Positions 44,201 through 53,916 of a stretch of 64,000 bases of DNA are shown here, piece after piece. The notes beneath the pieces were generated by a model, which ran no database searches, was not told the origin of the DNA, and saw only the letters and a program-made list of their open reading frames with translations. The stretch covers positions 62,001-126,000 of the forward strand of contig NZ_JAMXWM010000007.1 in the NCBI RefSeq assembly GCF_024125445.1, in the 5' to 3' direction. How positions within the stretch are numbered: position 1 is the first letter of the stretch; each line of letters opens with the position of its first letter. The translations under genes were made by a program, and so were the position numbers. The DNA comes from Sporolactobacillus shoreicorticis (GTDB lineage: Bacteria > Bacillota > Bacilli > Bacillales > Sporolactobacillaceae).

Positions 44201-45942
44201 ATCATTTAGAGCTAATGACACACTATCTATCTTCATTTGTCCATACATTATCACAGCAAAATGTAAAAACAGCTGTGATCAGTCCGGGATCGCGATCAAC
44301 ACCTCTTGCCATTCTTTTTGAGGAGCACTCGGAGATTCAAACCTTTCTTGACATTGATGAACGTTCAGCCGGTTTCTTAGCTCTTGGATTAGCAAAAGCA
44401 TCGAAATACCCGGTTGCATTAATCTGCACATCAGGAACAGCGGCAGCGAACTATTATCCAGCTATTATCGAGGCCTATTTTTCGCGCGTACCGCTGCTCG
44501 TCATTACTTCGGACAGACCTTATGAACTGCAGCATGTTGCAGCGCCGCAAACAGTAGGTCAGCAAGGAATGTATGGAAATCATGTCAAACAGTATTTTCA
44601 ACTCGAGTTATCCGAGCTTGATCTGAGTCTGCTTTCCTATAATCAGGCCTTGGCGAGTCGAGCGGTTGCCATTGCGAACGGCCTTCCGAAGGGACCGGTG
44701 CATTTAAATGTTCCTCTCAGAGAGCCGCTTGTTCCATGCCGGCTGAATCAAACATCAAAAATGAACGTGACTGCCCGTTTCGCAGTACCAGTGAAAAGAG
44801 GAATGCTTACGCTGGGTACAACGCAACTGCAGGATTTATCGAAACACATCAATTGTTCCAAGCAAGGCGTGATTATTTGTGGCGCTGCAGAATACGTTCA
44901 GTCTGTATCCGGAATCACTGAATTTGCAGAACGAGCAGGCTTCCCGATTCTTGCGGACCCGCTTTCTCAACTCCGCAGGGGAATGCATTCGATGACATCG
45001 GTTATTGAGACCTATGACACATTTCTTCGCAACGAGCAGATTGCATCCTCCTTAAAACCGGATCTAATCATCCGTTTTGGCGCTCCGCCGGTGTCTAAAG
45101 CGCTCAAACTGTGGATGCAGCATCAAGTCTGCACTAATTTTGTTATTGACAGCGGAATGGAGTGGAGAGATCCGGAGGGAAAAGCTACGGAGATCATTTA
45201 TTGTGATGAACAGCGATTTTGTGAGGACTTGAGTCCGATTATCGAAAGAAAAGGCAATCACAAATGGCTTGTTTTTTGGCGGACAATTAATAATAAAACG
45301 AAATCAGTACTTCGAAGCATACGTGAGGAGCAGACCTTGAGCGAGGAGAAAGTCTTTTTGAAACTGGCTGAGTGGCTGCCGGAAAAAGCAAATCTGTTTG
45401 TCGGCAACAGCATGCCGATCAGAGAACTGGACAGCTTTCTGTTCAGTCGTCCGCAGTCTGCACATATTTTTGCCAATCGCGGGGCGAATGGTATCGACGG
45501 TGTGGTATCGACAGCAGTCGGTGTGGCCTTGGCAAATCATCGTGCAATTCTTGTGATTGGCGATCTCAGTTTCTTCCATGATATGAATGGTCTGCTTGCA
45601 GCCAAACAGTATCATGCAAATTTGACAATTCTTCTCATCAACAATGATGGCGGAGGAATTTTCTCGTTTCTTCCTCAGGCATCTGATAAAATACATTTTG
45701 AAAGCCTCTTCGGTACCCCGCATGGGCTGGATTTTTCAAACGTTGCAAGGTTATACGGCGCCCGTTATACGAAAATCAGCAATTGGGAAATGTTTGATCA
45801 GGCAATGTCTGCTTCTGAAGATGAAGAGGAATTGACCATCATTGAGATTCCGACAAAACGAGCTGAGAATGTTGAAAAGCATCGTATGCTGCAAAAGTGT
45901 CTTGATGAACAAGTAAAACGAGAAACAGCTTATGAAAGCTGA
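44197..45942 (+). CDS. menD: 2-succinyl-5-enolpyruvyl-6-hydroxy-3-cyclohexene-1-carboxylate synthase
   Basis: A 581-residue thiamine-diphosphate enzyme of typical MenD length. Motifs are AVISPGSRSTPLAIL, the catalytic Glu region FLDIDERSAGFLALG, LICTSGTAAANYYPAIIEAY, and the ThDP-binding GDLSFFHDMNGLL followed by INNDGGGIF. It joins isochorismate and 2-oxoglutarate. It overlaps menF by 4 nt and menH by 11 nt, so the operon is strongly coupled. Confidence 0.96.
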   Translation: MNHLELMTHYLSSFVHTLSQQNVKTAVISPGSRSTPLAILFEEHSEIQTFLDIDERSAGFLALGLAKASKYPVALICTSGTAAANYYPAIIEAYFSRVPLLVITSDRPYELQHVAAPQTVGQQGMYGNHVKQYFQLELSELDLSLLSYNQALASRAVAIANGLPKGPVHLNVPLREPLVPCRLNQTSKMNVTARFAVPVKRGMLTLGTTQLQDLSKHINCSKQGVIICGAAEYVQSVSGITEFAERAGFPILADPLSQLRRGMHSMTSVIETYDTFLRNEQIASSLKPDLIIRFGAPPVSKALKLWMQHQVCTNFVIDSGMEWRDPEGKATEIIYCDEQRFCEDLSPIIERKGNHKWLVFWRTINNKTKSVLRSIREEQTLSEEKVFLKLAEWLPEKANLFVGNSMPIRELDSFLFSRPQSAHIFANRGANGIDGVVSTAVGVALANHRAILVIGDLSFFHDMNGLLAAKQYHANLTILLINNDGGGIFSFLPQASDKIHFESLFGTPHGLDFSNVARLYGARYTKISNWEMFDQAMSASEDEEELTIIEIPTKRAENVEKHRMLQKCLDEQVKRETAYES

Positions 45943-46768
45943 GCTTCGCGGCGTGGTGTATCACTACGAATTAAAAGGCAGTGGGGTACCTTTGCTTCTG
46001 CTCCATGGTTTTACAGGAAGCATGGAGACCTGGCATTTCCTAGAAGAATTGATGATTAAGAACTATCAATTGATTTTTGTTGATATCATTGGTCATGGGC
46101 AAACCGACTGTCCTAAAGACGCGCAGCGATACTCAATCATTGAGGTTGCAAACGATTTGAAGGCACTGCTCGATCTGTTGGGACTCGACCGCGTCCATAT
46201 CCTTGGTTATTCTATGGGCGGGCGGCTTGCACTTACTTTCGCATGCCTTTTTCCAGAACGCATCTTAAGTTTAATTTTGGAGAGTTCCTCACCTGGTTTG
46301 AAAACGGAGGAGGAACGGTATGAAAGACGTTTGCATGATCGAAATTTGGCGGAGTCCATCTGTGCACGTGGGATTCATGCATTCGTCGACTATTGGGAAC
46401 AGATTCCGCTCTTTCATTCGCAAAAAAAACTTCCAATGCGGAAACGTGCTGTGCTTCATAACCAGCGACTATCTAATCAGACAACCGGACTTTCGAACAG
46501 CCTCATTGGTATGGGCACGGGATCGCAACCATCATGGTGGGATCATTTGCCTTCTTTGCTTGTTCCCGTTTTATTAATGACCGGATCCGTTGACAGCAAG
46601 TTTTGTTCCATCGCATCTGAGATGCATGATCGTCTGCCGAATGCAAAATGGCGTGTTATTCCAAATGCCGGTCATACCGTTCATTTAGAACAGCAGCGCC
46701 TTTTTAGCCAATGTGTACATACCTTCGTACAATCATACATCGGGTACCAGGGGAGGAAAAGAAAATGA
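45932..46768 (+). CDS. menH: SHCHC synthase, alpha/beta hydrolase
   Basis: A 278-residue alpha/beta hydrolase. It has the oxyanion segment LLLHGFTGSMETW, the nucleophile elbow GYSMGGRLAL (Ser), Asp in TGSVDSKF and His in AGHTVHLEQ. MenH eliminates pyruvate from the MenD product. Its start lies within menD and its stop overlaps the menC start (ATGA at 46765-46768). In B. subtilis menB and menE follow menH; neither is here. Confidence 0.92.
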   Translation: MKAELRGVVYHYELKGSGVPLLLLHGFTGSMETWHFLEELMIKNYQLIFVDIIGHGQTDCPKDAQRYSIIEVANDLKALLDLLGLDRVHILGYSMGGRLALTFACLFPERILSLILESSSPGLKTEEERYERRLHDRNLAESICARGIHAFVDYWEQIPLFHSQKKLPMRKRAVLHNQRLSNQTTGLSNSLIGMGTGSQPSWWDHLPSLLVPVLLMTGSVDSKFCSIASEMHDRLPNAKWRVIPNAGHTVHLEQQRLFSQCVHTFVQSYIGYQGRKRK

Positions 46769-47883
46769 AACTTCATTCCATTACCATACGTGCGATCTCA
46801 TCTGCCTTGAATACGCCGTTTATGACACACCTACAGCACGTGACACGCAGAGAGGCATTGATCATTGAAATAACGGACCCGGACGGACGGATCGGTTATG
46901 GTGAAGCGGATCCTTTTTCGAGTCCATGGTATTCGGAAGAGACGATTCAGACATGCCGGCATATTCTCAAAGATTTTCTGATTCCCGTGCTGTTTGATCA
47001 CGGTTCATTTGATCCAGAAGAACTGGATCAAATCTGGCGAGGAGTCCGCGGTAATCGTATGGCTAAATCAGGACTTAGTCAGGCAATCTGGGATCTCTAT
47101 GGCAAGCAACAAGGGGTGTATTTGGGAAAACTGTTTGGTTCAACAAAATCAGAAGTTGAGGCAGGCGCAGTGATTGCTTCAAATGATCCAAATCATGCGG
47201 TTGAGCAAATTGAAGCCCTCGAGCAAGCAGATCACTACAAACGCTATAAACTAAAAATATCACGCAGAAATGATCTCAAATTATTGACACAAATTCGCAA
47301 GCAGTTTCCCAGACTTCCCTTAATGGCAGATGCGAACTCGGATTACAGCCTTGAGGATACAGATCATCTGCGCCGTTTGGATCAATTTCATTTAATGATG
47401 CTTGAACAACCGCTTGCCTATAATGATTTAACGGATCATGCGATTATTCAGAAAGTAATGAAAACGCCGATATGTCTTGATGAAAGCATTGAATGTTATC
47501 AAGATGCCGCAAGTGCAATCCAGCTTAAAAGCGGACAAATTTTTACAATTAAAATGGCGCGTGTCGGCGGCTGGTCTCAGGCAGTACGCATTCACAACTT
47601 ATGTGTTGCCCATTCAATTCCTGTTTGGTGCGGAGGAATGATTGAATTCGGTATTGCCAAAGCCCATAATATCGCGCTTGCTTCTTTAGATGGTTTTTCA
47701 CTTCCCGGAGATTTGTTCGCATCTGATCATTATTGGAGACGAGATATTATAACTCCTGATATTGCTGTTAATCATGGCGTGATTCATATTCCGAATAGAC
47801 CGGGAATTGGTTTTTCTGTTGATCGGTCGGCGCTGGATGATCTGACCGATCACCGCGAAATCTACCGTAAAAAAGTAAAATAA
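46765..47883 (+). CDS. menC: o-Succinylbenzoate synthase
   Basis: A 372-residue enolase-superfamily protein of the MenC/N-acylamino-acid racemase branch, from ATG 46765 after GGGGAGG. The catalytic residues are the K-x-K pair in YKLKISRR, Asp in MADANSDY, Glu in LEQPLAY, Asp in LDESIE and Lys in TIKMARVGGW. It dehydrates SHCHC to o-succinylbenzoate. Position directly after menH supports MenC, although family members can also racemise N-acyl amino acids. An in-frame extension to 46711 overlaps menH and is not used. Confidence 0.93.
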   Translation: MKLHSITIRAISSALNTPFMTHLQHVTRREALIIEITDPDGRIGYGEADPFSSPWYSEETIQTCRHILKDFLIPVLFDHGSFDPEELDQIWRGVRGNRMAKSGLSQAIWDLYGKQQGVYLGKLFGSTKSEVEAGAVIASNDPNHAVEQIEALEQADHYKRYKLKISRRNDLKLLTQIRKQFPRLPLMADANSDYSLEDTDHLRRLDQFHLMMLEQPLAYNDLTDHAIIQKVMKTPICLDESIECYQDAASAIQLKSGQIFTIKMARVGGWSQAVRIHNLCVAHSIPVWCGGMIEFGIAKAHNIALASLDGFSLPGDLFASDHYWRRDIITPDIAVNHGVIHIPNRPGIGFSVDRSALDDLTDHREIYRKKVK

Positions 47884-47914
47884 TGAAAGTAATAACAAAA
47901 TAACACAAACGTCT

Positions 47915-47952
47915 TTGACAAATTGAACAAATAAATAGGATACTAATATAAG
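47915..47952 (+). promoter_or_regulatory. Promoter region of the HAD gene
   Basis: Two overlapping candidates: TTGACA (47915) with GATACT 18 nt later, and TTGAAC (47924-47929) with TATAAG (47947-47952) 17 nt later. No terminator is visible between menC and this point. Confidence 0.45.
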
Positions 47953-47987
47953 GTTGTATAATGATTAGGAAATTGGGGAGGAACACA

Positions 47988-48638
47988 ATGGAACTGCAAA
48001 ACGTGCTCTTTGATTTTGACGGAACGCTTGCTAACACTTTGCCGCTGACGATTTTCGCCATGCAAAAGGTATTTAAGAAATATGACGGACAATCATATGA
48101 TGGTCATGAAATCGTATCCATGTTTGGACCGCCGGAAGAGGAAATGGTCAGGAAAAATCTTAAGAACCAATCGGCTGCTCTAGATGCGGTCGATCTATAC
48201 TTTATTTTGTATGAGGAAGAACATGACCGTTATGTTGAAAAAAATGCAGAAATCTTCAACATGCTGGGTCTCCTGAAGGATATGGGAATACGTATCGGAC
48301 TGATCACCGGAAAGGCGCGCCGTTCGTTCCTTATTTCTGAAGAAAAGCTTGGATTTAAAGACATATTCGATAGCGTCATCACGGGTAATGATGTTGTTAA
48401 TCCGAAGCCTGATCCTGAGGGGATCAAACAGACGCTGATTAAATTTGAAGCAGATCCCGCTAAATCCATTTACATTGGTGATGCAAATGGAGACATTTTG
48501 GCTGGGAAAGCAGCCGGCATTCATACAGCGGCTGTACAATGGCTGGAAATGTCGCAATCGGACTCATATCCGGCTAATCCGGAATTTTATTGGACAAAAG
48601 TAAGCCAGTTTGTCGAGCTGCTTAAAAACGATCATTAA
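47988..48638 (+). CDS. HAD-family phosphatase, phosphoglycolate phosphatase-like
   Basis: A 216-residue HAD hydrolase from ATG 47988 behind GGGGAGGAAC. Motif I is FDFDGTLANT (two catalytic Asp), motif II ITGKARR, motif III the Lys of NPKPDPEG, motif IV YIGDANGDILAGKAAG. The helical cap between motifs I and II places it with the Gph/PpaX branch. The physiological substrate is not predictable. Its TAA stop overlaps the convergent sirtuin stop in the tetranucleotide TTAA (48635-48638). Confidence 0.87.
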   Translation: MELQNVLFDFDGTLANTLPLTIFAMQKVFKKYDGQSYDGHEIVSMFGPPEEEMVRKNLKNQSAALDAVDLYFILYEEEHDRYVEKNAEIFNMLGLLKDMGIRIGLITGKARRSFLISEEKLGFKDIFDSVITGNDVVNPKPDPEGIKQTLIKFEADPAKSIYIGDANGDILAGKAAGIHTAAVQWLEMSQSDSYPANPEFYWTKVSQFVELLKNDH

Positions 48639-49369
48639 TCCACGTTAATGGCATTGGCATCAAAGTCTGCAAAGTCTACTTGGCAAAACTGATCAATCGC
48701 ATCCATGTTCAGAGCGGGGCGATCATTGATAAGGAGCGTCGGCACACCATATTCCTTTGCAAATTCCGGAAGAAAATTGATCGGGGCGACGCCGAGCGAG
48801 CTTCCGAGTACCAGCAGGTGATCTGCATGACTGACCGCCTGCTCCACGGCACGAAGGTCCCGTACGGCTTCACCGAACAGTACAATGTCTGGTTTCAAAA
48901 CAGTTCCGCATGTTTTGCCATCCTTTGAAGAGACAGAGCAGTGCGGAACTTTTTGATCGAGCAGTGATTGTGTTTGATAAAATGTTCCGCATTTCGGACA
49001 AATGCAGCGATTGAATGCTCCATGAACTTCAATAATCTTCGAACTTGTTGCTTTCTCGTGCAGGCCGTCAATATTCTGCGTAATAATGGTGACTTCATAA
49101 GTCTGCTCAAGATTTTTAAGCCATAGATGGACGGCATTCGGCTTGGCACTGAGTAGAAGCCGGGCATCGAACAATGACCAATAAAAGGTCCAAAATTCAC
49201 TGGGATGGGTCTGAAAGTACAGCAAAGACAAATACCGCTCAACATTTTTATTTTGATACAGACCGTTTTTGCCGCGAAAGGGCGGAATACCCGAAGGCAC
49301 ACTGATTCCTGCCCCGGTTAGAACGGCAATTTTATGATCGTTTTGAATCCATTCATTGAGTGAGGTCAT
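48635..49369 (-). CDS. Sir2-family NAD-dependent protein deacylase
   Basis: A 244-residue sirtuin from ATG 49369, behind TTAGGAG; the frame extends upstream to 49543 but has no ribosome site there. It has GAGISVPSGIPPFRG, the NAD and catalytic segments TQNIDGLHEKA and VHGAFNRCICPKCG, with a second zinc-binding pair near CSVSSKDGKTCG (two C-x-x-C-like pairs). It removes acetyl or acyl groups from lysines. B. subtilis SrtN is of the same length. Divergent from mrfA, sharing a 119-nt regulatory region. Confidence 0.93.
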   Translation of the reverse strand: MTSLNEWIQNDHKIAVLTGAGISVPSGIPPFRGKNGLYQNKNVERYLSLLYFQTHPSEFWTFYWSLFDARLLLSAKPNAVHLWLKNLEQTYEVTIITQNIDGLHEKATSSKIIEVHGAFNRCICPKCGTFYQTQSLLDQKVPHCSVSSKDGKTCGTVLKPDIVLFGEAVRDLRAVEQAVSHADHLLVLGSSLGVAPINFLPEFAKEYGVPTLLINDRPALNMDAIDQFCQVDFADFDANAINVD

Positions 49370-49399
49370 AGATAATTCTCCTAATTTGTAAATGATTAG

Positions 49400-49425
49400 C
49401 GAACATTTATTCGTTATGCTATAAT
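49400..49425 (+). promoter_or_regulatory. Extended -10 promoter of mrfAB with SOS-box-like sequence
   Basis: TGCTATAAT (49417-49425) is an extended -10. Immediately upstream, CGAACATTTATTCG (49400-49413) matches the Bacillus LexA consensus CGAACRNRYGTTYG at 12 of 14 positions and lies between -35 and -10, where a repressor would block transcription. Confidence 0.5.
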
Positions 49426-49488
49426 GATGAACAAAAGAAGCTGAGTGATGCCGTAAGATGACTGATGAATTAGAGGTGGCATAAATAA

Positions 49489-51747
49489 ATGATTGGACGT
49501 AAAACAATCGACGACCTTCTGAGCCGGCTGAAGAGCGATCCAAATGTGGTGCACTGGCATGTAATCCCTAAGAGAGAAGCTCATTACGCACCTTTTCCGC
49601 AAACGCTTGACGCACGAATAAAAACGGCGCTTATTAATCGAGGAGTTCGTTCACTCTACACGCATCAGGCAGATGCTTATCATGCGGTTATGGGCGGAAA
49701 GGATATCGTTTTAGTCACTCCGACTGCATCAGGAAAAACGCTTTGCTACAATCTTCCGATACTTGAGACCATGATTGAGCATCCGGAAAAACGTGCGCTC
49801 TATTTTTTTCCAACGAAAGCACTTGCACAAGACCAAAAAAATGAAATGGCCGAGCTCATCGATGCGGTTGGAATCCCTATTAAAAGCCATACCTATGACG
49901 GGGATACGGCAGGATCGATACGACAGAAGATTCGCCAGGCAGGTCAGATTGTGATGACCAATCCCGATATGCTTCATGCTTCTATTTTACCTCATCACAC
50001 GAAATGGGTCTCGCTATTTGAAAATCTTCAATTCGTTGTTATTGACGAACTGCATACATACCGCGGTGTATTCGGCAGCCATGTTGCGAACGTCATCCGG
50101 CGGTTAAAGCGAATTTGCCGTTATTATGGCAGCAATCCGCAATTTATCTGTACTTCGGCGACGATCGATAATCCGAGAGAACATGCCGAAGCGCTGACAG
50201 GACGAAAAATGTTCTTGATTGACCGTAATGGGGCACCGAGCGTACGAAAGCATTTTCTGATTTACAATCCGCCGATAACCAATAAACAGCTTAATGTCCG
50301 TGAAGATGAAAGCTATGCTGTAACGCGGCTGGCCACTGATTTTTTGAAAAATAAAATTCAAACAATTGTCTTTGCAAAAAGCAAACTGAAGGTTGAACTT
50401 TTGGTGAGCCATCTGCAAAAAATAAACAACGGGCGTCAGAGTCGCGCTGCAATTTGCGCTTATCGAGGCGGCTATCTTCCCCTCGAACGGCGCAGGATCG
50501 AAAAGGGGCTACGCAGTGGCGAAATCATGGGCGTGGTCAGCACAAATGCGCTTGAATTAGGTGTTGATATCGGACAGCTTCAAGTATGTATTTTGACCGG
50601 GTATCCCGGAAATATGGCAAGTGTCTGGCAACAGGCAGGCAGAGCGGGAAGACGACAGGAGGATGCGGTCATTATTATGGTAGCCTCATCCAATCCGCTC
50701 GATCAATATATGGCCGGTCATGCGGATTATTTCTTTTCCCGGCTGCCTGAGAATGTGCGTATTAATCCTGATAATATCATGATTCTGATGGAGCATATCA
50801 AATGTTCTGCATATGAGCTTCCCTTTCAAAGGAAGGAGCTTTTTGGCGGCGAAGAAGTGGACGAACTTTGTGAGTATCTTACTGAAGAGGACGTGCTCCA
50901 CTTTCAACGTGGAAAATGGTATTGGATGAGCGACGGTTTTCCGGCAAACAATGTCAGTCTCAGATCAGCTGCTCAAGATTCATTTGTCATCGTGGATGTT
51001 ACTGATCGCAGACACGCAAAAGTGATTGGGGAAATGGATCGTTTCGGAGCAATGACCATGCTGTATGAGGATGCCATCTATATCCATCAGGGGGTTCAAT
51101 ATCATGTTGATGATCTGGATTTAGAGGAACGGAAGGCCTATGTACGCAAAGTCAATGTCAATTATTACACCGATTCGGATCTGGCTGTTCAGCTCGACGT
51201 TCTGGAAGAGGACAAACATGCCGAATTTGACGGTGGCAAACTTGAGAAGGGCTACGGCGATGTGTCTGTCCGAGCATTGCCGACAGTTTTTAAGAAAATC
51301 CGCTTTGAAACCTATGAAAATATCGGATGGGGAAAAATCCATCTTCCTGAGCTGGAAATGCATACGAACGCAGCCTGGATCAGCTTTGAGCCGGCACTTT
51401 TCAATGTGTTTGGAAAAGATGTTTTTCAAGGAGTACTTGTCGGACTGAGTCATTTACTGCGTCATGCCGCACCCCTTTTTGTTATGTGCGATCAGTCGGA
51501 TCTTTCTGTGGTGGCGAAAATAAAAGCGCCGCACAATGAGAAGCCCTCCGTATTTTTGTGCGATAAGTATCCCGGCGGAATCGGATTAAGCGAGAAGCTG
51601 TATCAAGAGCTGCCTCTCTTGCTTGATAAGGCGAGCGAAATGATTGATCATTGCGGCTGTGAATCCGGTTGTCCGTCATGCATTGGCTTCGTCAATGAGG
51701 GCAGGGCGGCTAAGACAGCGTTGCGCCGTATATTAAAGGAACGATGA
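49489..51747 (+). CDS. mrfA: DNA repair helicase MrfA (YprA)
   Basis: A 752-residue superfamily 2 helicase. The N-terminus has the Q-motif region YTHQADAYHAV, Walker A TPTASGKTLCY and Walker B VVIDELHTYRG (DELH). The C-terminal helicase domain has VSTNALELGVDIG and QQAGRAGRRQ. The end carries the four-Cys zinc module CGCESGCPSC typical of YprA/MrfA. MrfA with MrfB forms a UvrABC-independent excision pathway for mitomycin C damage in B. subtilis. The stop overlaps the mrfB start, as there. Confidence 0.95.
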   Translation: MIGRKTIDDLLSRLKSDPNVVHWHVIPKREAHYAPFPQTLDARIKTALINRGVRSLYTHQADAYHAVMGGKDIVLVTPTASGKTLCYNLPILETMIEHPEKRALYFFPTKALAQDQKNEMAELIDAVGIPIKSHTYDGDTAGSIRQKIRQAGQIVMTNPDMLHASILPHHTKWVSLFENLQFVVIDELHTYRGVFGSHVANVIRRLKRICRYYGSNPQFICTSATIDNPREHAEALTGRKMFLIDRNGAPSVRKHFLIYNPPITNKQLNVREDESYAVTRLATDFLKNKIQTIVFAKSKLKVELLVSHLQKINNGRQSRAAICAYRGGYLPLERRRIEKGLRSGEIMGVVSTNALELGVDIGQLQVCILTGYPGNMASVWQQAGRAGRRQEDAVIIMVASSNPLDQYMAGHADYFFSRLPENVRINPDNIMILMEHIKCSAYELPFQRKELFGGEEVDELCEYLTEEDVLHFQRGKWYWMSDGFPANNVSLRSAAQDSFVIVDVTDRRHAKVIGEMDRFGAMTMLYEDAIYIHQGVQYHVDDLDLEERKAYVRKVNVNYYTDSDLAVQLDVLEEDKHAEFDGGKLEKGYGDVSVRALPTVFKKIRFETYENIGWGKIHLPELEMHTNAAWISFEPALFNVFGKDVFQGVLVGLSHLLRHAAPLFVMCDQSDLSVVAKIKAPHNEKPSVFLCDKYPGGIGLSEKLYQELPLLLDKASEMIDHCGCESGCPSCIGFVNEGRAAKTALRRILKER

Positions 51748-53024
51748 TGGTGTCATTAACTAAGAAACTGCAACTATACAGAAAACAGCTGCATGATCAA
51801 AATGCTGCTTCGAAACAGTCTTCCCAATCGATCAAGTCTGCTGAATATGAGTCGGAGCAAGATAAAGAAATACAAAAGGCTTCCAAGCTGCTGAATGCTG
51901 AAATCCGCCGCTTCGAGGATCAATATGTCCTTGTTCATTCAGAAATGCTGCCGCTCGATTTGAAAATAGGGCCATATGTAATAAGCGAACTGTTTCCGTT
52001 AGTGAATGCCTGGCAGTCGGCTTATGACCGGCATCCATTATCCGCAAAGGGGTTGCGTGCAGGCGATCTGCTTTTCTTTGACACGGAAACAACTGGTCTT
52101 GGATCAGGAACGGGTCAAATGATCTTTTTAATCGGTATGGCACGATTAACACGTAACGAATTGGAATTGAGCCAATATCTTCTGCCTGGTCCCGGCCATG
52201 AAACAGCGTTTTATGATGCATTTCTATCTGACTGCCGCTCATTGAAAAATCTGGTCACGTTTAATGGTAAGGCGTTTGACTGGCCAAGAGTAAAGACCCG
52301 TCATCAATTTGTTCGCCGTCAAGTTCCGAAGCTCCCGCCATTTGGGCATTTTGATCTGCTCCATGCTTCAAGAAGGCTGTGGAAAAAAAAGCTGGAATCG
52401 GTACGTCTCCAGACGGTGGAAAACGAAATCCTTTCTATGGGAAGAAAAGAAGATGTTCCGGGGAAAATGGCGCCATTTCTATATTTTCAGTTCTTGAAAC
52501 ATCCGGACGCTCATTTAATTAAAGGGATTATGGAACATAATCGAGAAGACGTTCTGACTCTGATCAGTTTGTATATTCATCTTTCGAATAAAATTCTGAA
52601 CAGAATTGAATCGGATCCGGAGGAACAATACGAAATTGCTCGTTGGAATGAACAGGTCGGTGATCGAGTGCATGCTCAGCAGATATGGGAAAAGCTCATT
52701 CGGGAAGCGTCACCTTATCAAAGTAAAGCCAAATGGCATCTTGCGGAGTTATATAAGCGGGAAGGGGAGTACTTGATTTCATTAAATTTATTTAAATCGG
52801 CAATCCGTGAATCTGGTGATGATCAGGTGGCGTTATGCATTGAGACTGCAAAATTACTTGAGCATCAATTTAAAGATTATGCCCATGCGCTTCATTATAC
52901 AAAGCAAGCATTGAAACAATTTTATCAGAAGCATCAAAACGATTTAGATTCAGTAAGGAAAAAAGAAGCTGAATACTTAAAGCGTTTGAACCGTCTTGAT
53001 CAACGGATTGAAAATAATTCTTGA
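51744..53024 (+). CDS. mrfB: DNA repair exonuclease MrfB (YprB)
   Basis: A 426-residue protein. The RNase H-like exonuclease domain (~105-270) starts with FFDTETTGLGSGTGQMIFLI (the DxE pair of DEDD nucleases), has TFNGKAFDWPRVKTR (Asp), and ends MEHNREDVLTL (Asp). The C-terminal third is helical with TPR-like repeats. It acts downstream of the MrfA helicase. ATG 51744 or 51747 could start it; AAAGGA is six bases before the second. The mrfA TGA is embedded in ATGATG. Confidence 0.94.
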   Translation: MMVSLTKKLQLYRKQLHDQNAASKQSSQSIKSAEYESEQDKEIQKASKLLNAEIRRFEDQYVLVHSEMLPLDLKIGPYVISELFPLVNAWQSAYDRHPLSAKGLRAGDLLFFDTETTGLGSGTGQMIFLIGMARLTRNELELSQYLLPGPGHETAFYDAFLSDCRSLKNLVTFNGKAFDWPRVKTRHQFVRRQVPKLPPFGHFDLLHASRRLWKKKLESVRLQTVENEILSMGRKEDVPGKMAPFLYFQFLKHPDAHLIKGIMEHNREDVLTLISLYIHLSNKILNRIESDPEEQYEIARWNEQVGDRVHAQQIWEKLIREASPYQSKAKWHLAELYKREGEYLISLNLFKSAIRESGDDQVALCIETAKLLEHQFKDYAHALHYTKQALKQFYQKHQNDLDSVRKKEAEYLKRLNRLDQRIENNS

Positions 53025-53168
53025 AGAAAATGAGTATTACCCGGGCAAGCGCAAATAGTGCCTTAAATCGTCATAAATCATCTGTTTTTTTAATTTTTTT
53101 GAATCTTTTCGACAAATTAGGCGCACCGGCATGAAGAATCTACCTATAATAAAATGACTGGGGGCAGG

Positions 53169-53762
53169 ATGATGCACGAAAACGGATCAACTATTTTAGT
53201 TACCGGATATAAAGCTCATGAACTTGGCATATTTTCAAGAGATCATCCTGGTATCCAGATCATTCGTTACGTGTTAAAGAAAAAGATGTGCGAATACGCT
53301 GAGAACGGGGCACAATGGTTTGTCATAAGTGGCCAGACAGGTGTTGAACTATGGGCAGGGCAAGCATGCCTTGAATTGCGGGATTCTGACCAATTGAATG
53401 TAAATCTTGCGGTTTTGATGCCTTTTTTTAATCAACAAGAGCATTATAAGGAATGGCAGCAAGAGATTTATGCTCAGATTCTTGAAAGTGCGGATTATAC
53501 CGGATATATCAGCAAACGTCCCTATGAAAGTCCGGTTCAGCTAAGGCAGAAAAATGAATTTCTTGTTGCAAAAACGGACGCAATGTTGATTATTTATGAT
53601 GAGGAATCACCGGGATCTCCAAATTATTACCTGGGTGCTGCGAAAAGAAAAGCGCGAAACGCTGACTATTTGATTCAAGTCATCAATCGTTTTGACTTGG
53701 ATTTTGCTGCTGAAGATTTATCGCAGCAAGATCCCGATTATTGGACAAATAATGATGGATGA
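53169..53762 (+). CDS. ypsA: YpsA (DUF1273, SLOG-fold protein)
   Basis: About 197 residues from ATG 53169 or 53172 (GGGGGCAGG upstream). It has VTGYKAHELGIF, WFVISGQTGVELWAGQA and SKRPYESPVQLRQKNEF, all conserved in YpsA. The SLOG-like nucleotide-binding fold is expected. In Gram-positives YpsA is linked to cell division and lies next to gpsB, as here. The cotD gene found between yprAB and ypsA in B. subtilis is absent. Confidence 0.92.
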   Translation: MMHENGSTILVTGYKAHELGIFSRDHPGIQIIRYVLKKKMCEYAENGAQWFVISGQTGVELWAGQACLELRDSDQLNVNLAVLMPFFNQQEHYKEWQQEIYAQILESADYTGYISKRPYESPVQLRQKNEFLVAKTDAMLIIYDEESPGSPNYYLGAAKRKARNADYLIQVINRFDLDFAAEDLSQQDPDYWTNNDG

Positions 53763-53916
53763 TGAACTAGTGCAGCTTCCAAAATATTTTTTGCCAGGCT
53801 TAATAACTCAGCAATGCGCATAATAAAAATAAAGAATGATGTAATGAATAAGCGATTGACACAATAGACTAAATTTGAAAAAATAAGACGAGATACTTAG
53901 CTTGGAGTGAATCAGA

